From Rubripirellula sp. (GTDB taxonomy: Bacteria > Planctomycetota > Planctomycetia > Pirellulales > Pirellulaceae): DNA of 47,664 bases. The stretch lies in NCBI GenBank assembly GCA_029245125.1, contig JAQWPZ010000225.1, positions 1-47,664 on the forward strand, read 5' to 3'. Positions 35,180-44,296 of this stretch are shown piece by piece. A program made the position numbers and the translations under genes. The notes beneath the pieces are model-generated. The model did no database searches, was not told where the DNA came from, and saw only the letters and a list, made by a program, of their open reading frames with translations. Each line of letters begins with the position of its first letter. Positions within the stretch are counted from its first letter, which is position 1.

Positions 35180-37510
35180 ATGATGAACAAAATCCCTACC
35201 GTAGTTCTGGCGGTTCTGATTTGCCAAATGCCCTTCGCACAACAGAGGGCCCAGTCCGGTCAAATCGAAGGACGGCCAACTGGACCACTGATTGACTCAG
35301 GCGAGACGGCTGAATCAGATACAGCTGCAACGCGATTGCCTTCAAAAACGGCCCAGCCCAGCAAACATCATCAGCATGCTTTCACGGCCACACAGAATTC
35401 GCTTCCGGCCGACTCAGTCGACAATCGCATCAAGGACACATCAATCCAATTGGCAGAAAACCCACCGATGAAGTTCATCACAAGGCGTCCGCCGGCACCA
35501 AATCCGGATGGGCTTGGTGCGCAACTCGGTACAGAGACCAGAGCGGGGTTTCGTCTGGTCCAGACGCTAGACGAGCTGCAACTGGCGATGAACAAAGACA
35601 ACCAGAAAATACGGATGAAGCCCGGTGTCTACCGGGCCAAACAAGCTCAGCCTAAAACCACTATCCAGATCACACGTGCTGACGGGTCAGTCCACACGAA
35701 AATCCAACAACACATTTTTTCAGTGGGCGGATCGCACAATCATCTTGATCTCCGCGGCGTCGTCATTGAAACACCGGTTTCCGTACAAGGTCAAATGGTT
35801 GGTGGCGGCCATATTTCGGACTGCTGGCACATCAATGGTTGCAACAACTTGATCGAAGGGGGCTACTTTCGCAATCTTGTCGATCGCGCGTACCCACATT
35901 ATCAGGTTGCTGAAAACGAATTTGAAGTCGTCAATGACAACAACACATTTCTGAACTGTACGTTCGTCATCAAAGGATCCATTCCCTACGGCTACACCGA
36001 CTATTACGGCAAAGGCGGACCCAACTTTGGACGCCTGAATAAACACTCAGCGATGTCGATAGCACAGGCAAACAACACCACGCTGATCGGCTGTCAATTC
36101 TTCAACCAGTCTTTCGGGCACTGCCTGCACTTCCATGGTGTAGATGGCGTCTTGATCGATCATTGCCTCATTTCCGGAACCCTCCGACCAACGGCTGACA
36201 TCTATAACGAAACGACGGGACGGGCCAAGGAATATGACTACCAAATCATGTACCGCGGAAAACGCCCAATCCCACGCAACGAAATCATCCCGCTGACCGA
36301 AGATGCGGTTCGAACTTACGAGGCCGACCGCAACATCACGATACGCAACACAACCGTTGAGCGACAACGAGGATGTTTTCAACTACTCGGCGAAGGTGAT
36401 ATCACTTTTGAAAACGTCACGATGCGTGAATGTGGAGATTTCGGCTTCGACGTGAGCTCTGGATCAAAAGGGAAGGTGGTCATGAAAAACTGTTTCGGTG
36501 ATGTCGCGTACAACCCACTTTTCAATTTAACCCGGGGTGACGTTCCCCGAGATGCGTTTTACGAGATGACAATCCTGAGCCCAGCCTGCGACACGTACCT
36601 GACGCCACGATCAAGTTTTGGAAGAATTTGTGGTGACCGCTGCACCTTCATTTTTCACGATGGAACGACGCAACCACTACCGGCACAAGCCAATCAATTG
36701 AGCTGTGGTGGGTGGAAGCCAATGAACCACTGCAAGATCACCAACTACACGACAGCGAAGCTCACTTTGCATAACAATGTCTCGAATTGCCTGATTGAAA
36801 CCGCCGGTCCGGTCCAGGACAACGGAAAAGAAAACACCATCGTCAAGATCGACCCCGTTCGCGTCACGACTGGTTTTCAAAGCATCTTTGACGGCCGCTC
36901 GCTTCAGGGATGGCATTCTGTGCCGGATGGGACGCTCGATTCAGATTGGAAAGTCAATGATGGCGTGATTGTGGGAACCGGCAGTGCTGACCGATTGGTT
37001 TACCTGGTCTACAAAGAACAAAACCTGACCGACTTTGAATTGAAACTTCAATTCCGACTGCGGGGCAAGGGCAACACCGGGGTCGAGATCCGCGCTCAGC
37101 ATGACAAGACAGGCAAACGCCCCTTCCTCGGTTACCATGCTGATCTTGGCCACGTTGGAATTGGTGATCACATTCTGGGCGCGTGGGATTTTCACTTCGC
37201 TGGCCGCAAAGAATATTCGTGCAAGCGAGCAATTCGCTTGCAGATCGATGCATCAGGTGCCACATCACGATCAGTGATTGACAATCCCTTCGTGCCAAGC
37301 GACATTCGCGAGGGCAAGTGGAACAGCGTTCACATCATTGCGAAGGGAACCAAATTCCAATTTCGAATCAATGATAAGGTCGCCTCTGAATTTGTTGACA
37401 ACGCAACAAGCGGGCGACTCGATTCAGGTGCAATCGGCCTGCAAATCCACGATAAAGGGATGAGTGTTGAGTTCAAAGACATCAAACTTAAGAAACTAGA
37501 TCAATCATGA
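35180..37510 (+). CDS. Exported right-handed beta-helix protein fused to DUF1080 (3-keto-disaccharide hydrolase-like) domain
   Basis: 776 residues. A signal peptide (VVLAVLICQMPFAQQ, residues 7-21) is followed by a low-complexity polar stretch to about residue 100. A right-handed parallel beta-helix then runs to about 555, with repeated coil signatures such as NTTLIGCQFFNQSFGHCLHF and NITIRNTTVERQRGC. Residues about 565-775 are DUF1080: FQSIFDGRSLQGW at its start, GNTGVEIRAQ in the core, GKWNSVHIIAKG and GLQIHDKGMSVEFKDIKLK at its end. DUF1080 domains are concanavalin-like and include 3-keto-disaccharide hydrolases. Beta-helix domains of this kind are typical of polysaccharide lyases and glycan-binding proteins. 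Two adjacent ATGs exist (35180, 35183). Divergent from the BPL_N/lectin-like gene. The catalytic residues of either domain were not identified. Confidence 0.8.
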   Translation: MMNKIPTVVLAVLICQMPFAQQRAQSGQIEGRPTGPLIDSGETAESDTAATRLPSKTAQPSKHHQHAFTATQNSLPADSVDNRIKDTSIQLAENPPMKFITRRPPAPNPDGLGAQLGTETRAGFRLVQTLDELQLAMNKDNQKIRMKPGVYRAKQAQPKTTIQITRADGSVHTKIQQHIFSVGGSHNHLDLRGVVIETPVSVQGQMVGGGHISDCWHINGCNNLIEGGYFRNLVDRAYPHYQVAENEFEVVNDNNTFLNCTFVIKGSIPYGYTDYYGKGGPNFGRLNKHSAMSIAQANNTTLIGCQFFNQSFGHCLHFHGVDGVLIDHCLISGTLRPTADIYNETTGRAKEYDYQIMYRGKRPIPRNEIIPLTEDAVRTYEADRNITIRNTTVERQRGCFQLLGEGDITFENVTMRECGDFGFDVSSGSKGKVVMKNCFGDVAYNPLFNLTRGDVPRDAFYEMTILSPACDTYLTPRSSFGRICGDRCTFIFHDGTTQPLPAQANQLSCGGWKPMNHCKITNYTTAKLTLHNNVSNCLIETAGPVQDNGKENTIVKIDPVRVTTGFQSIFDGRSLQGWHSVPDGTLDSDWKVNDGVIVGTGSADRLVYLVYKEQNLTDFELKLQFRLRGKGNTGVEIRAQHDKTGKRPFLGYHADLGHVGIGDHILGAWDFHFAGRKEYSCKRAIRLQIDASGATSRSVIDNPFVPSDIREGKWNSVHIIAKGTKFQFRINDKVASEFVDNATSGRLDSGAIGLQIHDKGMSVEFKDIKLKKLDQS

Positions 37511-37896
37511 ATGGTCGGTTTGCATCACTGACTGAACGGAAAAACACCAGTCGAACGTGACCGCCTGCTTGCTGCCAGATCATCCACGAACACCACCGCG
37601 TCAAAGGCGTTTGCCAAAGCCGTTTGCCAAAGCTGGCAGATCCAATCCATCTGCCGCTCTTACAGCTCGCCGGCGGTAGATTCACCCGCCTTCGATTTGA
37701 CTGTTTTCCGAATGATTCCGGGGACACGATCCTGGCAAGCGTTTTCTGGCCCAGACATCCCAAGCCCAGATTTCCTGGGGATTCGCCTGCTCTGCAATAT
37801 GCGCAAATCGCTGCTGAATTACCGAATTGATCACCGAGCTATCGAAATCTGCTAAGCTATTTTTCCAACGCACTTTGAGACGCCTTGGGGATTGCG
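37511..37896. other. Intergenic region with a 13-bp duplication
   Basis: 386 bp with no gene. CGTTTGCCAAAGC is repeated exactly at 37608-37620 and 37621-37633. A GGGG run at 37887-37890 may serve as ribosome-binding site for the next gene. Confidence 0.55.
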
Positions 37897-38556
37897 ATGA
37901 CGCTTACATCTGAGCAAGCTTTTGAGCTAGGGCAGCGTGGCGCCCATGCAATGCTCCTGAAGCTTACGACAATCGATCTGATCCAACAAACTTCGCCCCT
38001 GTTTGAGAACCATGCGGATCAACTTGGGCTGCCACCCCGATCGGTTCCACCGGAGGAATCGCGGCGTCTCTTCTTTGAATTCACTTGTTTGGGATCTGCG
38101 TTGATTGGCTTCCAGGCTCGCGATTGGATGAAAACTGACAGCGTTTTCAATCCCAAGCTTGATCCAGAAATACACCAACGTTTCCTAGACGGGCTCTACG
38201 AAGCCATTACGTCACACTTCGATCAGCAGCAAATCAGCTCACTCCGCGAACGTTGCCCTCATGGGAATCGAAATGGTGAATCACTCGAATACCGTGAAGG
38301 TAAACCGCTGAGCGGTCCGCACATGCAGTCGCGTGTCGAAGAGTACATGAAGCGCATTTTGCATATGGCTGAACGAGGTCAGACCGATCATACCACGGCT
38401 ACGGACAACGACTTCCTGTTCCATCTGACCGAATTGATCGATGCACGTTTAACGAATCGCAACGAAGAACTGCAGGATCCGGTTCATGCGATCTCGCAAC
38501 GAATCGCAGCCACCGCTGATCAAATCGTCCGAACAGATCTGTTCAAGGCCAAATGA
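37897..38556 (+). CDS. Hypothetical cytoplasmic helical protein
   Basis: 219 residues; I do not recognise the family. There is no signal peptide and no membrane helix. Composition is charged and mostly helix-forming, with a Pro-rich turn (LGLPPRSVPPEESRR) near residue 50. The central segment is Cys/His/Arg-rich (SLRERCPHGNRNGESLEYREGKP). The C-terminal helix includes LIDARLTNRNEELQDPVHAI. The ATG at 37897 has GGGG 6 bases upstream; a TTG at 37885 is also in frame. It stands alone between the beta-helix/DUF1080 gene and the third cytochrome module. The composition looks like a genuine gene, but nothing in the sequence points to a role. Confidence 0.7.
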   Translation: MTLTSEQAFELGQRGAHAMLLKLTTIDLIQQTSPLFENHADQLGLPPRSVPPEESRRLFFEFTCLGSALIGFQARDWMKTDSVFNPKLDPEIHQRFLDGLYEAITSHFDQQQISSLRERCPHGNRNGESLEYREGKPLSGPHMQSRVEEYMKRILHMAERGQTDHTTATDNDFLFHLTELIDARLTNRNEELQDPVHAISQRIAATADQIVRTDLFKAK

Positions 38557-38808
38557 ACGCAAAAACGGTGTCAAACATATCGTTCCTGCAATCAACGCGG
38601 CAAGATGAGGGCCCCTCTTACGAGACCGGCTTGAGACACACAAAAAAGGTGCGTTTCGTGCAATTCCAGTCGGAACAAGTTAGACTGGTGTTGTAAGAGA
38701 CGAGAACGGATTCGAGTAGTCGCATTCGCCTCGTTTCTGACCTTCACCCCACCAGAGCAGCGAGACACCTCACCGTCTCTCCCACCGACTTTTCCCAGCA
38801 ATCATCTC

Positions 38809-41800
38809 ATGAACTTCGTGCCAAGTATCAAAATGGAATTTGTGCATCCAAAGCATTGGGTGCTCTTGCCACGGGTGATCTTGATCACGCTATCGCTGGC
38901 ATGCTTCTCCCACAGCATGGCGGAGATCCCCGCACAACCTGTCGACTTCAGCCGTGACATCCTGCCGATGCTATCGGAGCACTGCTTTCAATGTCACGGA
39001 CCGGACGAAGCAACACGCGAAACCGATCTGCGACTTGACCAACAAGCAAGTGTCTTCACCGCGTCCGATTCCGGCATGCGTGCGATTGTTCCGAACGATC
39101 TTGATCACAGCGAACTCATCACACGAATCATCAGCGACGATCCAGACCTGCTGATGCCTCCTCCCGAATCAGGCAAACAACTCAGCGTTGACCAAATTGG
39201 CAAGCTGAAGCGATGGGTTAATGAGGGCGCCCCCTGGTCAAAGCATTGGGCATTTACGAAACCGGTCAAACCGGTTCCCCCCAAACAGATTTCCGGTTGG
39301 AATACGAATAACGCGATCGATCTGTTTATCCAGAAACGGCTCGCGGCAATGAAGCTGTCACCCAATGCTCGCGCGGCCAAAGAGACCTTAATTCGGCGTG
39401 CCACACTCGACCTGACCGGCCTACCACCGACGATCCAAGAAGTCGATGCTTTCCTTGCCGACGAATCCGCGACCGCCTACGAGCGAGTCCTCGATCGCTT
39501 GCTCGATTCGTCGATGTACGCCGAACACATGTCTCGCATCTGGCTCGATTCCGCGCGGTACGCCGATACGCATGGCCTGCACTTGGATAACGAACGATCG
39601 ATCTGGCCCTATCGAAACTGGGTGATTGATGCCTTCGCCAGCAACATGCCGTTCGACCAATTTACGATTGAACAGCTGGGCGGAGATTTGCTACCCAAAC
39701 CCACTTTGAAACAGCGGATCGCAACCGGATTCAATCGCTGCAATGTGACCACCAGCGAAGGTGGCTCAATCGACGACGAATACTACGCTCGCTACGCAGT
39801 GGACCGTGTCGAAACCACTGCGACCGTCTGGCTTGGCCTGACCGCCGGTTGCGCTGCCTGTCACGACCACAAATTTGATCCGCTGACCCAGAAAGAGTTC
39901 TATCAACTGTTTTCTTACTTTTACAGCCTCACCGAGCGGGCAATGGATGGCAATGCACAGTTACCGCCACCCGTCGTGAAAGTCCCCAGCGATGCTCAAG
40001 CTCAACAGCAAGTGAGTTACCAAGCCGAGGTAACTTCACTGAATAAGCAGATCGCGACAATGCTCGCAGAACATCAATACCAAGATCCCTCCCCCGAAAG
40101 CCAACTAGGCGAACTGACGCGAGGTGAAGCGATCTGGTTTGACGACAAACTTCCTGACAACGCCAAGCCACAAGGCGATGGCGCCGATCCGTGGAACTTC
40201 GTAACCGGCCCTGATGCCCCCGTGCACAGCGGTGAAAACTACTCCACACGCACCGGCACTGGATTGACGCAGCATTTCTTTACCGACGCCAATCCAAAAC
40301 TGACCGTTGGAACTCCCGGCCGACTTTTTGCCTACGTCTATCTGGATCCTCAAAATCCGCCCGAGACGGTGCAACTCCAATTTAACGATGGATCCTGGGA
40401 TCATCGCGCTTACTGGGGCGCCGACAAAGCGCATGGCGCTGGTCAACAGGGACCAGCGAACTTTCGCGCCGGGGATCTGCCCGAAACCGGCAAATGGGTA
40501 CGGCTTGAAGTCGATGCTGCATCGGTCGGATTGAACTCGCAATCACAACTGCACGGCTGGGCATTCACTCAGTTCGGCGGCACCGTGCATTGGGATGCCG
40601 CGGGAACAATTTCAATGGAACCGTTACCCGACGAGCAACTTGCATCACTCAATCTCTGGTTGCAATATCGCAAGCAAGTTACCTCACCGCCAATTCCAGA
40701 CCCGATCAAGAAGATCATTGAACAGGAGAAAGAGAAGCGGAACGAACAGCAGGCGAAGCAGTTGACCGAGTATTATCTGCAACAGATCAATCCGGACTAC
40801 TCGGCTAAGTTCGCTGTTCCGCTCGCCCAACAAGCGACACTCAAAAAACAGCTAGATGATCTGACCAAAGCGATTCCCGCAACGTTAGTGATGGAGGATC
40901 GCCCTGAGCCCCGCCAGGCGTATGTCCTCGAACGGGGACAGTACACTGAAAAACGAGATCCGGTTTCTCCGCAGGTTCCGGAGTGGATCACACCACTTCA
41001 AGAAGGAGCTCCAGCGAATCGACTTGGCCTTGCGAAATGGTTGGTCAGCACTGAGAACCCATTGACAGCCAGGGTCACGGTCAATCGTTTTTGGCAGCAC
41101 CACTTTGGAGTCGGAATCGTCAAAACGTCCGAGGACTTTGGGATCCAGGGCGAACAGCCAACACACCCCCAATTGCTCGATTGGCTGGCGATGGAATTCG
41201 TCGAAAATGGCTGGGACATCAAACGACTTCACAAGCTGATCATGATGTCGGCAACGTACCAACAATCTTCGCGAGTCACAGACGTAAAGCTCGCTGTCGA
41301 CGCCGAAAACCGGTTGGTTGCCCGCGGTCCAAGATTTCGCTTAGATGCAGAAGTCATTCGCGATTTTTCACTTTCAGTCAGCGGATTATTGGTCCACGAA
41401 GTCGGTGGCAAAAGCGTCCGCCCCTATCAGCCATCCGGACTTTGGAAGGCCGTTGGCTTCGGTGGCAGCAACACCTCGGTGTTTGCCCAGGATAGCGGCG
41501 AAAACTTGTACCGGCGTAGCATGTACACGTTTTGGAAAAGGACCTCACCACCTCCATCCATGTCCACGTTCGACGCGCCCGATCGAGAGACCTGCCAGGT
41601 CCGGCGAGCAAGAACGAATACACCGCTTCAGTCCCTGGTGCTAATGAATGACGTGCAATTCGTCGAAGCAGCACGAAAGTTTGCCGAAAGAGTGATCACC
41701 GAAGGTGGAACTGAAACGGCAGATCGAATTGAATTTGCCTTCCGAACCGTGACCTCTCGCAAACCGACTGAGAGCGAAAGAAAATCACTGGAAAGGATGC

Positions 41801-41967
41801 TGAACGAAGCGAAACAAGAGTTCACAGCGAATCCAGAGGCAGCAACGAAACTGTTGACAACGGGGGAAGCTCCCAGCGCTCCCAAACTCGATCCACTGAA
41901 TGTCGCTTCCTGGACAATGCTAACACACTTGCTCTTGAACCTGAGCGAAACTGTAACCAAGGGTTAG
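38809..41967 (+). CDS. Planctomycete cytochrome c / DUF1549 / DUF1553 protein with internal concanavalin-like insert (module 3)
   Basis: 1052 residues, exported (hydrophobic leader about 18-37, ending HSMAEI). PSCyt1 has the heme motif C59-F-Q-C-H63. DUF1549 (about 160-370) carries CAACHDHKFDPLTQ. Between DUF1549 and DUF1553 lies a concanavalin/LamG-like domain (about 440-610). It starts at IWFDDKLPDNAKPQGDG and contains TPGRLFAYVYLDP, GKWVRLEVDAASVGL and LHGWAFTQFGGTVHWD. Modules 1 and 2 have a different beta-rich domain at this place. DUF1553 starts near residue 735 (NPLTARVTVNRFWQHHFGVGIV). The DUF1501 partner starts 3 bases after the stop, so the two are one transcription and translation unit. 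The insert looks like a glycan-binding domain, suggesting each module is aimed at a different substrate; that is inference. Confidence 0.9.
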   Translation: MNFVPSIKMEFVHPKHWVLLPRVILITLSLACFSHSMAEIPAQPVDFSRDILPMLSEHCFQCHGPDEATRETDLRLDQQASVFTASDSGMRAIVPNDLDHSELITRIISDDPDLLMPPPESGKQLSVDQIGKLKRWVNEGAPWSKHWAFTKPVKPVPPKQISGWNTNNAIDLFIQKRLAAMKLSPNARAAKETLIRRATLDLTGLPPTIQEVDAFLADESATAYERVLDRLLDSSMYAEHMSRIWLDSARYADTHGLHLDNERSIWPYRNWVIDAFASNMPFDQFTIEQLGGDLLPKPTLKQRIATGFNRCNVTTSEGGSIDDEYYARYAVDRVETTATVWLGLTAGCAACHDHKFDPLTQKEFYQLFSYFYSLTERAMDGNAQLPPPVVKVPSDAQAQQQVSYQAEVTSLNKQIATMLAEHQYQDPSPESQLGELTRGEAIWFDDKLPDNAKPQGDGADPWNFVTGPDAPVHSGENYSTRTGTGLTQHFFTDANPKLTVGTPGRLFAYVYLDPQNPPETVQLQFNDGSWDHRAYWGADKAHGAGQQGPANFRAGDLPETGKWVRLEVDAASVGLNSQSQLHGWAFTQFGGTVHWDAAGTISMEPLPDEQLASLNLWLQYRKQVTSPPIPDPIKKIIEQEKEKRNEQQAKQLTEYYLQQINPDYSAKFAVPLAQQATLKKQLDDLTKAIPATLVMEDRPEPRQAYVLERGQYTEKRDPVSPQVPEWITPLQEGAPANRLGLAKWLVSTENPLTARVTVNRFWQHHFGVGIVKTSEDFGIQGEQPTHPQLLDWLAMEFVENGWDIKRLHKLIMMSATYQQSSRVTDVKLAVDAENRLVARGPRFRLDAEVIRDFSLSVSGLLVHEVGGKSVRPYQPSGLWKAVGFGGSNTSVFAQDSGENLYRRSMYTFWKRTSPPPSMSTFDAPDRETCQVRRARTNTPLQSLVLMNDVQFVEAARKFAERVITEGGTETADRIEFAFRTVTSRKPTESERKSLERMLNEAKQEFTANPEAATKLLTTGEAPSAPKLDPLNVASWTMLTHLLLNLSETVTKG

Positions 41968-41970
41968 ACA

Positions 41971-43440
41971 ATGAACCTACTTCGTGAGGCTGCGCTAATC
42001 GAAACACGTCGGCACTTCTTTGGCCGCAGTGCGGCGGGCATTGGAACCGCTGCACTGGCGTCGCTATTGAACCCTGAGGCGTTCGCCAAAACCGCAGCAC
42101 CGACAGGTACCGAAGCCCTGGGCGGCTTACCCGGCATACCCCATTTCGCGCCCAAAGCGAAGCGAGTGATCTACCTGTTCATGTCGGGAGCTCCGAGCCA
42201 ACTCGACATGTGGGACTACAAACCCAAAATGAACGATTGGTACGATAAGGATTTGCCTGAGTCGATTCGAAATGGCCAGCGGATCACAACGATGACCTCG
42301 GGGCAGGCTCGCTTTCCGATCGCGCCCTCCACATTCAAATTCAAGCAACACGGTAAAGAGGGCGTGTGGGTGAGCGAACTGCTGCCACACACTGCTGGCA
42401 TCGTCGATGACTTGGCTGTCATCAAAACGGTCAACACTGAAGCAATCAACCACGACCCCGCGATCACCTACATCCAAACCGGAAGCCAGTTACCAGGCCG
42501 ACCAAGTACCGGAGCTTGGCTTTCCTACGGCTTGGGCAGCATGAACGAAAATCTGCCCTGTTTTGTCGTGCTGCATTCAACCGTCAATGGCGGCTTCGGA
42601 GGGCAAGCACTCTACGCGAGACTGTGGGGAGCCGGTTTTCTTTCCACCCGTCACCAAGGCGTTAGTTTTCGCTCCACCGGTTATCCGGTGCTCTATCTTT
42701 CCAATCCAGCTGGGATGAGCGACAACCTGCGCCGAAAAATGTTGGATGAATTGGCGAATCTAAACGAGGATCGATACAAGGAAGTGGGTGATCCCGAAAT
42801 TCAATCACGGATCTCTCAATATGAAATGGCCTACCGAATGCAGGCGTCGGTACCCGAATTGACTGACCTCTCGGATGAACCCCAACAGGTGCTCGACATG
42901 TACGGCCCCGACGTAAAAACTCCGGGCACCTTTGCATCGAACTGCCTGCTGGCGAGACGCATGGCCGAACGGGGCGTTAGATTCACCCAGGTCTTTATTC
43001 GGCAATGGGATCAACACGGCAACCTTCCGAAGGATATACGTCGACAATGTGGAATCGTCGATCAACCTTGCGCCGCCCTGATTAAGGACCTCAAACAACG
43101 AGGAATGCTCGATGACACACTCGTGATCTGGGGTGGTGAATTCGGCCGCACCATTTATTGCCAGGGTGGATTAACTAAGACGAATTACGGCCGCGATCAC
43201 CACCCAAGGTGCTACACCAAATGGATGGCCGGCGGTGGCATCAAGCCGGGGATCACTTATGGAAAGACGGATGACTTCAGTTACAACGTCGTTGAAAATC
43301 CGGTCCATATCCATGATCTCAATGCCACGATGCTTCATTGCCTTGGCATCGATCACGAGAAGCTAACGTTCCGGCACCAAGGTCGTGATTTCCGATTGAC
43401 CGACGTTCATGGGAACGTCGTTACCGATCTGTTGGCCTAG
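41971..43440 (+). CDS. DUF1501 protein with Tat-type leader (module 3)
   Basis: 489-residue DUF1501 protein following module 3's cytochrome gene by 3 bases. The leader [19 protein letters not shown] is a twin-arginine signal. Conserved segments of the alkaline-phosphatase-like fold are present: [25 protein letters not shown] (where the other modules have WDHHS), [12 protein letters not shown] (around residue 388) and [17 protein letters not shown]. It is closest in appearance to the module 2 partner. AAGGG just upstream overlaps the end of the previous gene, consistent with coupled translation. The WDQH variation changes a probable metal-ligand histidine to glutamine, which could alter activity; this needs alignment to confirm. 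Confidence 0.88.
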   Translation: MNLLREAALIETRRHFFGRSAAGIGTAALASLLNPEAFAKTAAPTGTEALGGLPGIPHFAPKAKRVIYLFMSGAPSQLDMWDYKPKMNDWYDKDLPESIRNGQRITTMTSGQARFPIAPSTFKFKQHGKEGVWVSELLPHTAGIVDDLAVIKTVNTEAINHDPAITYIQTGSQLPGRPSTGAWLSYGLGSMNENLPCFVVLHSTVNGGFGGQALYARLWGAGFLSTRHQGVSFRSTGYPVLYLSNPAGMSDNLRRKMLDELANLNEDRYKEVGDPEIQSRISQYEMAYRMQASVPELTDLSDEPQQVLDMYGPDVKTPGTFASNCLLARRMAERGVRFTQVFIRQWDQHGNLPKDIRRQCGIVDQPCAALIKDLKQRGMLDDTLVIWGGEFGRTIYCQGGLTKTNYGRDHHPRCYTKWMAGGGIKPGITYGKTDDFSYNVVENPVHIHDLNATMLHCLGIDHEKLTFRHQGRDFRLTDVHGNVVTDLLA

Positions 43441-44296
43441 CGAGAGAACGGTGATCTGCGAGATCGCATTGCTCATCCGTTCCCGAGACACCAACAGAAT
43501 CGATGGCACCCCACAGAGCTGACACGACCTGAAAGCAATGGGCTGCAGTATTCGTCAAACGCTGCGTTGCAAACGATCGCAGTCCTGACAATGACCACTG
43601 TCTTGCAAGTGTCCGCCCGGTTTCCAATGCGTTTCACCGATCCATTTTCCCCTCTCACTTGCACCGATTCACGAGTGCAATCAACACTCAGTCCCCCAAA
43701 ACTGTGCTCCCACGCATCGTGTCACGAGGAGCCGGAAGAAAAACAAAAGGTTCAATCACCTGAGGATCACATCCCGCATCTAGATTGCTCACGCAGGAAA
43801 CAGCAGGAATGATTGCCGGTTATGCAAATGATGCCCCGACGGCATGCAACAAGCTTTTTCAACGAAGGCAGCTCCGGCCGCTTCATCGACAAACGTGTCA
43901 ACGTGCAACTCGAATCAGCTGGGCGTCGTGCTTTCGAAGTTCAGGTGTTCCCGCTCTGAACCGCCACGAACAATCAAGTCGCAGTCAACTTTTTCGTACC
44001 GATGCTGATCTACCATCACTACCCTCGGAGTTAAGAGAGAGAAACAAACAGGAGATTCAAGGAACATTGGTGCGAACTTTGGGCTCACGTCCCCACTGGT
44101 CATTTGGATTCGAGAAAAGACAGGTACACGATTTGCAACCTCCTATCGTGACACCCTGCTTGGCAATCGCCTCCGCGATTAAGTTGACCGGCAAAATCGG
44201 CTAGTTTATGCTGTTCACCCCACCTCATGAGAGCGGCAAAGTAGCCAGACAATCGGTCGCGAATGGCGAATCATCGATTCCCGCCCCAACGCTCAC
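43441..44296. other. Longest non-coding stretch in the window, no gene seen
   Basis: 856 bp between module 3 and module 4. A 139-codon open frame (43785-44204) exists but has random-looking composition. There is no sign of a decayed gene by eye. Either a promoter region or degraded DNA. Confidence 0.5.

Noticed and set aside
43785..44204. 139-codon open frame as a hypothetical gene
   Set aside because: Random-looking composition, no ribosome-binding site, no conserved motif.
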